This document shows positions 1 through 7,683 of a DNA stretch of 34,561 nucleotides, in pieces (the first letter of the stretch is position 1; each line of letters opens with the position of its first letter). The notes beneath the pieces were generated by a model that saw only the letters and a list, made by a program, of their open reading frames with translations, ran no database searches and was not told the DNA's origin. Source of the DNA: Asaia bogorensis (GTDB taxonomy: Bacteria; Pseudomonadota; Alphaproteobacteria; Reyranellales; Reyranellaceae); contig CAMDQJ010000041.1 in assembly GCA_945905835.1 (NCBI GenBank), positions 1-34,561 on the forward strand. Direction: 5' to 3'. The translations under genes were made by a program, and so were the position numbers.

Positions 1-93
1 CGAGATCAATCCCCACTCCGCATCCGTCAGATCGCTTGCGTAGCGCAAGGCCTCGCACCGATACTGCAGGCGGGTGGTTTCAGTCCAAGCCAT
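1..93 (-). CDS. IS5-family-like transposase, N-terminal fragment (runs off window)
   Basis: Reading the minus strand from the ATG at 93-91 gives 31 codons beginning MAWTETTRLQYRCEALRYAS and continuing to a DLTDAEW motif. This opening is characteristic of IS5-family DDE transposases common in Alphaproteobacteria. A strong GGAGGTG ribosome-binding site lies a few bases upstream of the ATG. The catalytic DDE residues would lie outside the window, so activity cannot be judged. The family is recognised from the N-terminal pattern only; the subgroup is not assigned. Confidence 0.75.
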   Translation of the reverse strand, partial: MAWTETTRLQYRCEALRYASDLTDAEWGLIS

Positions 94-163
94 CGTCACC
101 TCCATTGAGCTTCGCAACCCAACGGAATAACAGCCGATTGAAATCACCCAACTTCTTTTTCAG
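1..163 (-). mobile_element. End of an IS5-family-like insertion sequence (partial)
   Basis: The left edge of the window holds the 5' end of a transposase gene on the minus strand plus its short upstream region, up to where the neighbouring membrane-protein frame stops at 164. The outer end is not precisely defined because the other terminal repeat lies outside the window. The abrupt end of the neighbouring gene suggests insertion into it (inference). Confidence 0.5.
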
Positions 164-1151
164 TCAGCCTCTGAGATAGATGCGCGCCACTTCAAGCGGG
201 TCTTCCATGACCCGATCGATATAGAGCTTCCAGACGATGCGAAAATATTCCGGGGAGCAATAGATCACGTCGGGCGCGATCGCCTTCACAACCGCGGCGC
301 CGTAAAGGTCGTCGTAGAGAATGCCAAAGCGGTTCGGCACGACGCCGAGGCCGATGTAGAGCGTGTGGGAGATCCCGTGGGTTTGTATGTGCTGCGCGGG
401 CTGCATGTCGAACGACATGTCGCGGGCCATCACGGCCCATTTCGGCGCCGTCGAGGCGACCACGACGAGCAGTGCCGCCACTATCGGCCATGCCAGGCGC
501 TGCCCGGCTCGCCAGCGTCGCGATCGTGCCGAGGCTGATAAAGAGCGCCATCATGCCGATCGGTTCGCGAACCAGGGCCGCGATCGCCAGCGACACGAGG
601 CCCGCTGCAAAGCAGGCATGTCCGCCGCGCGCCGATAACCATTCCTTCTCCCGCGCCACCAGCGCCATCGGCAGGACGGCTGCCATGCTGGCAACGCCTA
701 TGCAGCCCCAATGCGGCGAGGCTCCCGTGAAACCCAGATAGATGACCGGTCCCGGCGCGAGCAGCACGATCGACGTCACGTAGGCGCGGATGGCGAACAG
801 AAAACTCGCCAGAAAGACCAGACCAAAAGTGTTGAGCGCAATGTTGAGGTGGACGACGTCGACCAGCACCAGCTTGCGCGCGCTGATCTTCGCCCACAGC
901 CCGAGCAGCAAGGCATGCCCCGGATCGTCGGCCCGGGCGACCTCCGAAATCGGCACCAGCTTGCCGTTGTCGCAAATCGCCAGCCATGCCCCGGTCAGCT
1001 GGGTGCATTCCGCGCTTCGCAGCCACGCGTAGGTGGCCTCCCAGTCTTCCGACCGCTGCATCGTCCTGAAGCGGTCGGAATCCGCCAGGATGGTCCGGAA
1101 TTGCCCCTGTCCAAGCGCGATTACGAGAAAGAGAAAGGCCAGCCAGCGCAA
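164..1151 (-). pseudogene. Hypothetical multi-pass membrane protein, frameshifted and probably 3'-truncated
   Basis: The first part (1151 down to about 510) begins with a hydrophobic helix at a TTG start four bases after the gmk stop, and contains several further hydrophobic segments. Around 495-515 the hydrophobic reading moves to another frame: the original frame turns into arginine-rich nonsense, while the new one continues with a membrane helix (PIVAALLVVVAS) and a sensible soluble tail ending IYLRG. One base gained or lost near AGCCGGGCAGCG restores a single protein of about 328 residues. The tail stops just before the IS fragment, suggesting loss of the true C-terminus. The family is not recognised; the layout resembles large polytopic glycosyltransferase-like proteins, but no motif supports that. 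Confidence 0.6.
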
Positions 1152-1155
1152 CGGT

Positions 1156-1806
1156 TCAACGTCCTTCGCGCAACGCCTTCACAAATCCCGACAGACCGAA
1201 CTGGCGCTCACGCTTCAGGCGCTCGGCGGTGAGGATCGATTTCAGCTGGGTCAGACTTTCGCCGATGTTGCGATTGATCACGACGTAGTCGTACTCCGCC
1301 CAGTGGCTCATCTCGTCGGCCGCCTTGCTCCTGCGCCGGGCCACGACGTCCGGCGGATCCTGGGCGCGCGTGATCAGCCGGCGCTCCAGTTCGCGGGTCG
1401 ACGGCGGCAGGATGAAGACCGTCACCAAGTCGTCGCGCGCCTTCTCCTTGAGCTGCTGCGTGCCCTGCCAGTCGATGTCGAACAGCATGTCGCGGCCGCC
1501 GGTCAGCGCCGCCTCGACCGGCGGGCGCGGCGTGCCGTAGTAGTGATCGAACACCCGCGCATGTTCCAGGAACTCGGCCCGCTCGATCATGCCGCGAAAG
1601 GTCGGCGTGTCGATGAACTTGTAATCGACGCCATCCTTCTCGCCGGGACGCTTTTCGCGGGTCGTGCAGGACACGCTGAGCTGGATATGTGCATCGTTCT
1701 CGAGCAGCAGCCGCGACAACGTCGTCTTGCCGGCGCCGGAAGGCGACGACAGCACCAGCATCAGGCCGCGGCGCTGGATGGTCGGGGCCTCGGCTTCATT
1801 CGACAT
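1156..1806 (-). CDS. gmk: Guanylate kinase
   Basis: Cytosolic enzyme that phosphorylates GMP to GDP with ATP, essential for GTP and dGTP supply. The 216-residue product has the P-loop SSPSGAGKTT at residues 20-29 (Lys27) and the GMP-binding elements of the family, including SCTTREKRPGEKDG and DIDWQG. Length fits the family (about 200-220). It overlaps the end of the yicC-like gene by 11 bases, the common yicC-gmk arrangement in Alphaproteobacteria, so the pair is probably co-transcribed. Start ATG is supported by the M-S-N-E opening at the normal distance from the P-loop. Confidence 0.97.
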   Translation of the reverse strand: MSNEAEAPTIQRRGLMLVLSSPSGAGKTTLSRLLLENDAHIQLSVSCTTREKRPGEKDGVDYKFIDTPTFRGMIERAEFLEHARVFDHYYGTPRPPVEAALTGGRDMLFDIDWQGTQQLKEKARDDLVTVFILPPSTRELERRLITRAQDPPDVVARRRSKAADEMSHWAEYDYVVINRNIGESLTQLKSILTAERLKRERQFGLSGFVKALREGR

Positions 1807-2692
1807 TCTGTACCTGCTCGCGCATGCGCTCCACGGCGCCTTTGAGATCGATGCCGATGCGCGTCAGCTCGATGTCGGCCGACTTCGAGCACAGCGTGTT
1901 GGCCTCGCGGTTGAACTCCTGGCAGAGGAAATCGAATTTGCGGCCGATCGGGTTGTCGGCCCGCGCGTCGGCGAGCAGCCCGCGTGCCTGCGCGATGTGG
2001 GCAACCAGCCGGTCGAGCTCCTCGCGCACGTCGGCCTTGCCGACCAGCAGGGCGATCTCCTGGGCGAGCCGTTCCTCGGAAACCGGCGGGGCGCGACCCA
2101 GAAGCTCGGTCAGCTGGCTCTCGAAGCGACCCTTCGCCAGGCCGATCTGGCTGAGCGCCCGTTCGGCGGCCCGCTTGCAGAGCCCTTCGATCTCGCCGAT
2201 GTGGCCATCCAGTACCTTGGCCAGCGCCTTGCCCTCGGCGGCACGGGCGGCGACCAGCGATTTCAGTGCCTCCTCGAGTGTGGCCGTCAGCCCCTTGTCG
2301 AGCGCTGCCAGCGCCTCTTCGCCCTCCTCGCCTTCGTCTTCCTCCTCGATGACGCCGCGCACGCGCAACAGGCCGTCGGCCGCCGGCGGTGAGGCGTTGG
2401 TGGTCTTGCGCACCTCCTCGATCAAGGTACCGAGTTCGGCAAGAAGGGCGCGATTGATGCGCAACGGCTTGCTCTGGCGTTCGCTGGTGATGGTGAGGGT
2501 GAGAGAGACATTGCCGCGCTTGACGCGCTGGCCGACGGCCGTGCGGGCGGGATTTTCCAACCGGTCGAAGCCCTGGGGCACCCGGCAGCGGATCTCCAGA
2601 TTGCGGCCGTTGACGCTGCGCGCCTCCCACACCCAGCGCCGGCGCTCATCCGAACCTTGAGCTCGGGCGTATCCCGTCATGCTTGCGATCAA
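1796..2692 (-). CDS. yicC: YicC/YloC family endoribonuclease
   Basis: The 298-residue protein opens with MIASMTGYARA, the signature N-terminus of the YicC/YloC family, and ends with the conserved block containing KFDFLCQEFNREANTLCSKS. E. coli YicC is a metal-dependent endoribonuclease that influences small-RNA turnover; the exact role in Alphaproteobacteria is less certain. A central acidic, Glu-rich stretch (EEEDEGEEGEEA) lies around residues 116-127. It is the first gene of a minus-strand run with gmk (11-base overlap). It diverges from the SDR gene across an 82-base gap that must hold both promoters. Confidence 0.93.
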   Translation of the reverse strand: MIASMTGYARAQGSDERRRWVWEARSVNGRNLEIRCRVPQGFDRLENPARTAVGQRVKRGNVSLTLTITSERQSKPLRINRALLAELGTLIEEVRKTTNASPPAADGLLRVRGVIEEEDEGEEGEEALAALDKGLTATLEEALKSLVAARAAEGKALAKVLDGHIGEIEGLCKRAAERALSQIGLAKGRFESQLTELLGRAPPVSEERLAQEIALLVGKADVREELDRLVAHIAQARGLLADARADNPIGRKFDFLCQEFNREANTLCSKSADIELTRIGIDLKGAVERMREQVQNVE

Positions 2693-2774
2693 AAATCCAA
2701 CTCCATCGGCCGCCCTGTGGCACTCTAATGTCGAGATTCGACACGCACAACGCGAGGCGCCGGAAGGTTATCCC
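2693..2774. promoter_or_regulatory. Divergent intergenic region between yicC and the SDR gene
   Basis: This 82-base gap separates two divergently transcribed genes and must contain their start signals. It is AT-richer than the coding flanks near the yicC start. I found no pair of hexamers with good spacing on either strand, so no promoter is placed. A GGAAGG ribosome-binding site lies at its right end for the SDR gene. Confidence 0.4.
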
Positions 2775-3524
2775 ATGAAAAGCTTCACCAGCATCGTCAT
2801 TACCGGAGCGTCCAGCGGCATCGGCGAAGCGCTTGCCCTCGACTACGCTGCCCCCGGCGTCTCGCTGGCGCTGAGCGGTCGCGACGGCGCGCGCCTCGAC
2901 TCAGTAGCCAACGCCTGTCGGGCCAAGGGAGCGACGGTCGATGCCGGGCGGATCGATGTCGCCGACCGCGAGGCGCTCGCCAATTGGCTGGCAAAATTCG
3001 ACGACACTCACCCCGTCGACCTGGTGATCGCCAACGCCGGCCTGTCGATCGACAAGGACAATTCCTCACTCGACGATTTCTCGATCATCCGCAGGACGAT
3101 GGATGTCAATTTTGGCGGTGTACTCAACACCGTCGAGCCACTGCTTGGCCGCATGATAAAGCGGCGGCGCGGCCAGATCGGCCTGGTATCGTCGCTGGCG
3201 AGCTTCATCGGCCTGCCCTATTCGGCGTCGTACAACGCCAGCAAGGCCGCCGTCCGGGTGTGGGGCGAGAGCATTCGCTTCGTGCTCAAGAAGGACGGCA
3301 TCGGCGTCAGCGTCATCTGCCCAGGCTTCGTGGTCAGCCGCATGACGGCGCAGGCGCCCTTTCCCATGCCCTTCTTGATGAGCGCCGAGAAGGCCTCGGG
3401 AATCATCCGTAATGGTCTCTCCCGCAATAAGGCGCGCATCGCTTTCCCGGTAGGCACCAAGGGCGCGGTGTGGTTCGGCAGCGCCCTACCTGGCGGTTGG
3501 GCGCACCGGATGCTGGGTGGCTAG
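2775..3524 (+). CDS. Short-chain dehydrogenase/reductase (SDR)
   Basis: Cytosolic NAD(P)-dependent oxidoreductase of the classical SDR family, 249 residues. The cofactor motif TGASSGIG is at residues 10-17, the NAG motif at 87-89, the catalytic Ser near 139-140 and Tyr153-x3-Lys157 in the YNASK motif. The ATG at 2775 is preferred over an upstream in-frame ATG at 2679: it has GGAAGG at the right spacing and puts the Rossmann motif at the usual distance, whereas the upstream start would overlap yicC. No substrate can be assigned. The gene is convergent with the broken acyl-CoA dehydrogenase. Confidence 0.92.
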   Translation: MKSFTSIVITGASSGIGEALALDYAAPGVSLALSGRDGARLDSVANACRAKGATVDAGRIDVADREALANWLAKFDDTHPVDLVIANAGLSIDKDNSSLDDFSIIRRTMDVNFGGVLNTVEPLLGRMIKRRRGQIGLVSSLASFIGLPYSASYNASKAAVRVWGESIRFVLKKDGIGVSVICPGFVVSRMTAQAPFPMPFLMSAEKASGIIRNGLSRNKARIAFPVGTKGAVWFGSALPGGWAHRMLGG

Positions 3525-3564
3525 CGGGCGTCGGCAAGAATTAGGTCGGCGGCCTCGTGATTGA

Positions 3565-4758
3565 TCAGTCTTTCGGGCGGGTAATGTAGGGCGAGTTGGC
3601 GACAGTCCAGCGCGCCGGCGGTTCTTGGCGGAAAACCTGGCGTAGATGGACCTCATCCGGCCCGTCGGCGATGCGCAACAGGCGGGCCATGGCGAAGGCG
3701 CGATGGATCGGCGCGTCGTCGCTGCCGCCCATGGCGCCGAAGATCTGCAGCGCGCAGTCGGCGACGCGTTGGGCCATTTCGGGCACCGCGACCTTGGCCA
3801 TCGATACATCCCGCCACGCCGTCTCGTGGCCGACGAGATCCAGCCGCTCCGCCGTTCGCAACACCAGCAGGCGGGCCTGCTCGATATCGATGCGCGACCG
3901 TGCGATCGCTTGCTGGGTGGCATCATAATCGATCACGGCACGACCGAAGGCGCGACGCTCGGCCGCCCGCGCCATCATCAGCTCGACCAGAACCTCGCAT
4001 GTCCCGATGGCGCGCATGCAGTGATGCAGCCGTGCCGGCCCCAGACGCACCTGGGCCGCCGCGAAGCCCTCGCCCTCGCCGCCCAGCAGGTTCTCGACCG
4101 GAACGCGGACATTGCAGAAGTCGAGTTCGGCGATCGGCGCGATATCGTCTTCCCAACCCATGAAGCACAGTTCGCGCACGATCGTGAGGCCCGGCGTGTC
4201 CATCGGCACGATCACGCAGGAGTGCCGGCCGGTGCGCGCCGCCTCCGGGCGCGAGACGCCGATCACGAGGACGAAGGCGCAATCGGGATGCGCCGTGCCG
4301 GTGATGTACCATTTGCGGCCGTTGACCACCCACTGCCCATCGTCTCGGCGCAGCGTCGTGACGATATTCGTCGCATCGGACGAGGCCACGTCGGGTTAGG
4401 TCATGCCGAAGGCCGAGCGGACGCGTCCCTCCAGCAACGGTTTCAGCCAGTGCTCCTTCTGCGCAGGCGTGCCTGCGTACTGCAGCATGATCATATTGGG
4501 CACGTCGGGCGCCTGGCAGTTGAAGACCTCGGGCGCCCACGGCAGGCGCCCCATGATCTCGGCGAGCGGCGCGAAGTCGCGATTGCTCATGCGGTCGGGC
4601 AGCGCAAGATTCCACAGGCCGGCGGCGCGCGCCTTGCCCTGCAGCTCGCCGAGGAACGGCGCGGGCTCGCGGCGGCGTACGACATGCTCCACCCAATCGC
4701 GATGCCGCGGCATAATCTCCTTGTCGAAAAACTCCTGCAGCGCTGCCTTCGGGTCCAT
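3565..4758 (-). pseudogene. Acyl-CoA dehydrogenase with in-frame TAA nonsense codon
   Basis: Flavoenzyme family that introduces a 2,3-double bond into acyl-CoA thioesters. The reading frame is open for 397 sense codons except for one TAA at 4396-4398. The family motif normally reads F-(A/G)-M-T-E-P-D-V-A-S-S-D-A-T-N; here the Glu position is TAA, one base from GAA, and the frame continues unbroken on both sides. The 120-residue upstream piece holds the N-terminal helical domain; the 274-residue downstream piece holds the beta domain and C-terminal helices with a GPDEVH motif typical of ACAD10/11-like members. The start at 4758 follows the VWA stop by two bases. As written it would give a non-functional fragment. 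Confidence 0.9.
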
Positions 4759-4760
4759 CT

Positions 4761-5480
4761 TTATTTCAATTGATTGGTCAATAGCGCCGCGGCGCCGCCC
4801 TGCTTCTTGCCATAGTCGAGCAGGGCCTGGCGGCCGCCGGCGGCGTAGGCGGCAACCGCGCCCAGCAGGCGCTTGAGCTGCTCGGGGCTAGAGCGGTCGA
4901 ACTTGCAGTAGGCGCCACGCGTCAGCTTCGCGATCTGCGGGAACAGCCGCGATGCGGCGCGATCCTCGCCTTCGTGGAACACGAACACCGGCAGGCCGAG
5001 CAACCCGAGCTGACCGGCCTCGTGGCCGACGGCATCAACATCCTCCTCGCAGCAGTCGCCGACGAACACCACGGCGTCGAGGCGGCTTTCACGCCGTTGC
5101 TCGCCGGCATAACGCAGCATGCGGCCGATCTGCGTGCGGCCGGCGAGACAGCGCACCGAGCCCATAAGGCGGGCCAGCTCGCGGCCGTCCGACGTCCAAC
5201 GGCTGACCTTGAACTCGTCGAAGCCGCGATAGAAGGCGAGCCGCACGTCGAGGCCGCCGAGCGCATCGGCCGCCACGAACATTTCGCCTTGCAGAGAACA
5301 GGCATGATCCCATGTCGGCTCGCGGCTGGCCGTGGCATCCATGGCAAACAGCAGGCGGCCGCGGCTCTTGCCGCTGCGTGTCGTCGGCAACCGCCCGACT
5401 TCGCGCACGAATGCATCGACGGCATTGCCACCCGCCTTCGCACCTGCAGTAGACGGCACACCCTTGCGATCATCGGTCAT
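4761..5480 (-). CDS. VWA-like domain protein
   Basis: The protein (239 residues from the ATG at 5480) has a von Willebrand A-like fold: strand LLFAMD leads into the metal-site motif D48-A-T-A-S52, a variant of DxSxS, followed by alternating strands and helices (VRLAFYRG, AVVFVGDCCEE, PVFVFHEG). No signal peptide or membrane helix is visible, so it is probably cytosolic. The start at 5480 is preferred over a GTG at 5534 because GAGGGT lies just upstream. It stops two bases before the acyl-CoA dehydrogenase start, implying co-transcription. Function is unknown; such proteins often work with AAA+ partners, but none is adjacent. Confidence 0.8.
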   Translation of the reverse strand: MTDDRKGVPSTAGAKAGGNAVDAFVREVGRLPTTRSGKSRGRLLFAMDATASREPTWDHACSLQGEMFVAADALGGLDVRLAFYRGFDEFKVSRWTSDGRELARLMGSVRCLAGRTQIGRMLRYAGEQRRESRLDAVVFVGDCCEEDVDAVGHEAGQLGLLGLPVFVFHEGEDRAASRLFPQIAKLTRGAYCKFDRSSPEQLKRLLGAVAAYAAGGRQALLDYGKKQGGAAALLTNQLK

Positions 5481-5542
5481 GCTTTGACCCTCATCTGACT
5501 GTTCAATATGGTGCCGGCGGCGCCAGAACGCCACCGCAGGTC

Positions 5543-6802
5543 ATGTCCAGGTCAATTCCTTCTTTCTTCACTCTGGCGCTTCGCGTCTTCCTGCCGTTCG
5601 CTTTCGCCTATTTCCTCTCCTACATCTTCCGCGGCGTGAACGCCGTGATCTTCCCGTATCTCGAACGCGATCTCGGCATCACCGCAGGCGATCTCGGCCT
5701 GCTGACCTCGGCCTTCTTCCTGTTCTTCGCCGGCTGCCAGCCGGTCCTCGGGGTCATGCTCGATCGCTACGGCCCACGCCGTGTGCAGACCTTGCTTCTG
5801 GTGACAGCGGCGGCGGGCTCGGCGCTGTTCGGACTGTCGACCTCCCTGCCCGAGCTGATCGCGGCGCGCGTGCTGATCGGCCTCGGCTTCGCTGGAGGTC
5901 TGATGGCCGCCATCAAGGCGATCACGCTGTGGTTCCCGCCTGAGCGCTGGGGCTTGATCACCGGTCTTCACATGATGGCGGGCGGCGTTGGCTCGATGAC
6001 GGCGACGCTGCCTATACAATGGTCGCTCTCGATCATGACCTGGCAGGGCCTGTTCTTCTGGTTGGCGGGAACCTGCCTTCTGACGGGCATCTGGCTCTTC
6101 GCTACGGTGCCCGAGCGCGACATCCCAGGTGACAAGGGCACGCTGCGCGAGCAGTTCCGCATTACCGGCACCGTACTGACCGACGGGTTCTACTGGCGCA
6201 TCCAGCCGCTGCTCATGATCCAGCAACTCGCCTTCATCGGCTGTATTTCACTGTGGATCGGCCCGTGGCTGCGCGACGTCGGCGGTATCGCCGACACCGC
6301 GGCGCGCGCCGACATCCAGCTCTACACGACGGCGGTGATGACCGTGGGTTTCGCCGCATCGGGCGTCGTCGCCGGCTTGTTTGCCCGCTTCGGCATCGGC
6401 GGCTTCACCTCGGCCGGTATCATGAGCCTGCTGTTTGCGCTCGACTGCGGCTGGATCGCCTTCGCGCCGCCGGCCAATCCGCTGGTCCCGTGGCTGCTGT
6501 TCGGCTTCCTCGGCGCCTGTCCGATTCAATACCTGCCCGTCATGGTCTCGTCTTTCCCGCCGGCCTATGCCGGGCGCGTCACCACCAGCAGCAATCTCGT
6601 GGTCTTCACCGTGATCTTCGCCGGTCAGTGGGCGATCGGCAGGGTAGTCGACCTGTGGCCCCGCACTGCGACTGGTTACGCGGCAGACGGCTACACCTGG
6701 TCATTCGGCGCGCTATTCATCCTGCAACTGGCCGGACTGGTGTGGCTGGTGCTGTCGCGGGCGCGGCCGATGGCGGCGCGGGCTGCGGCGGCGGCAGGTT
6801 GA
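5543..6802 (+). CDS. MFS transporter
   Basis: An inner-membrane secondary transporter of 419 residues with about 12 hydrophobic helices. The loop after helix 2 reads GVMLDRYGPRRV, the conserved MFS loop (G-x3-D-R-x-G-R-R). There is a central cytoplasmic loop near residues 190-215 and a second six-helix half. The substrate cannot be assigned. It diverges from the VWA gene with a gap of about 60 bases. Its last 86 bases overlap, on the opposite strand, the 3' end of the MipZ-like gene, where MFS encodes an Ala-rich tail and MipZ a Pro/Ala-rich tail. Confidence 0.92.
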   Translation: MSRSIPSFFTLALRVFLPFAFAYFLSYIFRGVNAVIFPYLERDLGITAGDLGLLTSAFFLFFAGCQPVLGVMLDRYGPRRVQTLLLVTAAAGSALFGLSTSLPELIAARVLIGLGFAGGLMAAIKAITLWFPPERWGLITGLHMMAGGVGSMTATLPIQWSLSIMTWQGLFFWLAGTCLLTGIWLFATVPERDIPGDKGTLREQFRITGTVLTDGFYWRIQPLLMIQQLAFIGCISLWIGPWLRDVGGIADTAARADIQLYTTAVMTVGFAASGVVAGLFARFGIGGFTSAGIMSLLFALDCGWIAFAPPANPLVPWLLFGFLGACPIQYLPVMVSSFPPAYAGRVTTSSNLVVFTVIFAGQWAIGRVVDLWPRTATGYAADGYTWSFGALFILQLAGLVWLVLSRARPMAARAAAAAG

Positions 6803-7673
6803 GCGCCGCCACGAGGTCCCGCACTTCCTGACGCGCCGCGACATGGCTCAGGGTCAGCGACGGGCCCGTCCCCTTGCCATTGGCTGGCGACCGCTTGAGA
6901 TCGAGCAGTGCCAGCCCATTGAGGAAAAGTTCGCGATAAACCACACGCTCACTCAAGCCCGGTGCCACGCGGAAGCCGAATCCGATGCGCTTGGTCAAGG
7001 CATCGAGAACCGCGCCCATGTCGCGCTTGTTGCGTGCGGCGAGCGAGGACAGGCGATTGCGCGTCACGATCCAGTCGATCGGCCGGCCGCCCAGGATCGC
7101 GCGCGCCTGGCGCTGCTTCCACACCGCCTCCGCAAAGATCGAGGGCCGCAGGACCTTCAACGTGTCTGGGTCGACACGCGCCAAAAGATCGAGATCGACG
7201 AAACTGTCGTTGAGCGGCGTCAGCAGCGTGTCGGCCCAGGTGAGCGCCAGCCGCGACAGGTGCGTGTCGCTTCCCGGCGTGTCGACGATGACGAAGTCGG
7301 CAGCCAACAGCGCCGGTTCGAGCGCCACCTCGAAGCGCGCCTTTTCGTCGGCTTCCTCCGCTTCGCGGTCGGGCAAGGTGGAGACGCGCACCACCGCATG
7401 CACCGGCATCGGCAGCGCCACGCCGCTGCGCTTGGCATAGGCGGCGCGGTTCTCGAGATATCGACTCAGCGTGGCCTGGCGGGCGTCGAGATCGAGCGTG
7501 CCGACGCGCACGCCGTCGCTCATCAACGCCACGGCGATGTGCAGTGCCGTGGTCGATTTGCCCGACCCGCCCTTTTCGTTGGCGATCACCAGGACATGGG
7601 CGCGTCCGGCGATCCGTGGCGCCTGCGACTGGATGATGCTGGGATTAGCCAGCTGTTTGAAAGTGCCGCTCAA
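6717..7673 (-). CDS. mipZ: MipZ-like ParA-family ATPase (division-plane positioning)
   Basis: In Alphaproteobacteria MipZ forms gradients from the ParB-bound poles and inhibits FtsZ, placing the division site at midcell. The deviant Walker A motif NEKGGSGKST is at about residues 32-41, followed by TLDLDARQATLSRYLENR, which is characteristic of MipZ rather than chromosome-partition ParA; VDTPGSD is the second nucleotide-binding block. The TTG at 7673 is chosen because it starts just after the upstream oxidoreductase stop (7684). A GTG at 7736 would add 21 residues and overlap that gene by 53 bases. The Pro/Ala-rich C-terminal tail overlaps the convergent MFS gene. It may share a transcript with the upstream oxidoreductase. 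Confidence 0.85.
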   Translation of the reverse strand: MSGTFKQLANPSIIQSQAPRIAGRAHVLVIANEKGGSGKSTTALHIAVALMSDGVRVGTLDLDARQATLSRYLENRAAYAKRSGVALPMPVHAVVRVSTLPDREAEEADEKARFEVALEPALLAADFVIVDTPGSDTHLSRLALTWADTLLTPLNDSFVDLDLLARVDPDTLKVLRPSIFAEAVWKQRQARAILGGRPIDWIVTRNRLSSLAARNKRDMGAVLDALTKRIGFGFRVAPGLSERVVYRELFLNGLALLDLKRSPANGKGTGPSLTLSHVAARQEVRDLVAALNLPPPQPAPPSAAPATAPATPVRPVAG

Positions 7674-7683
7674 CCTGGACCGC

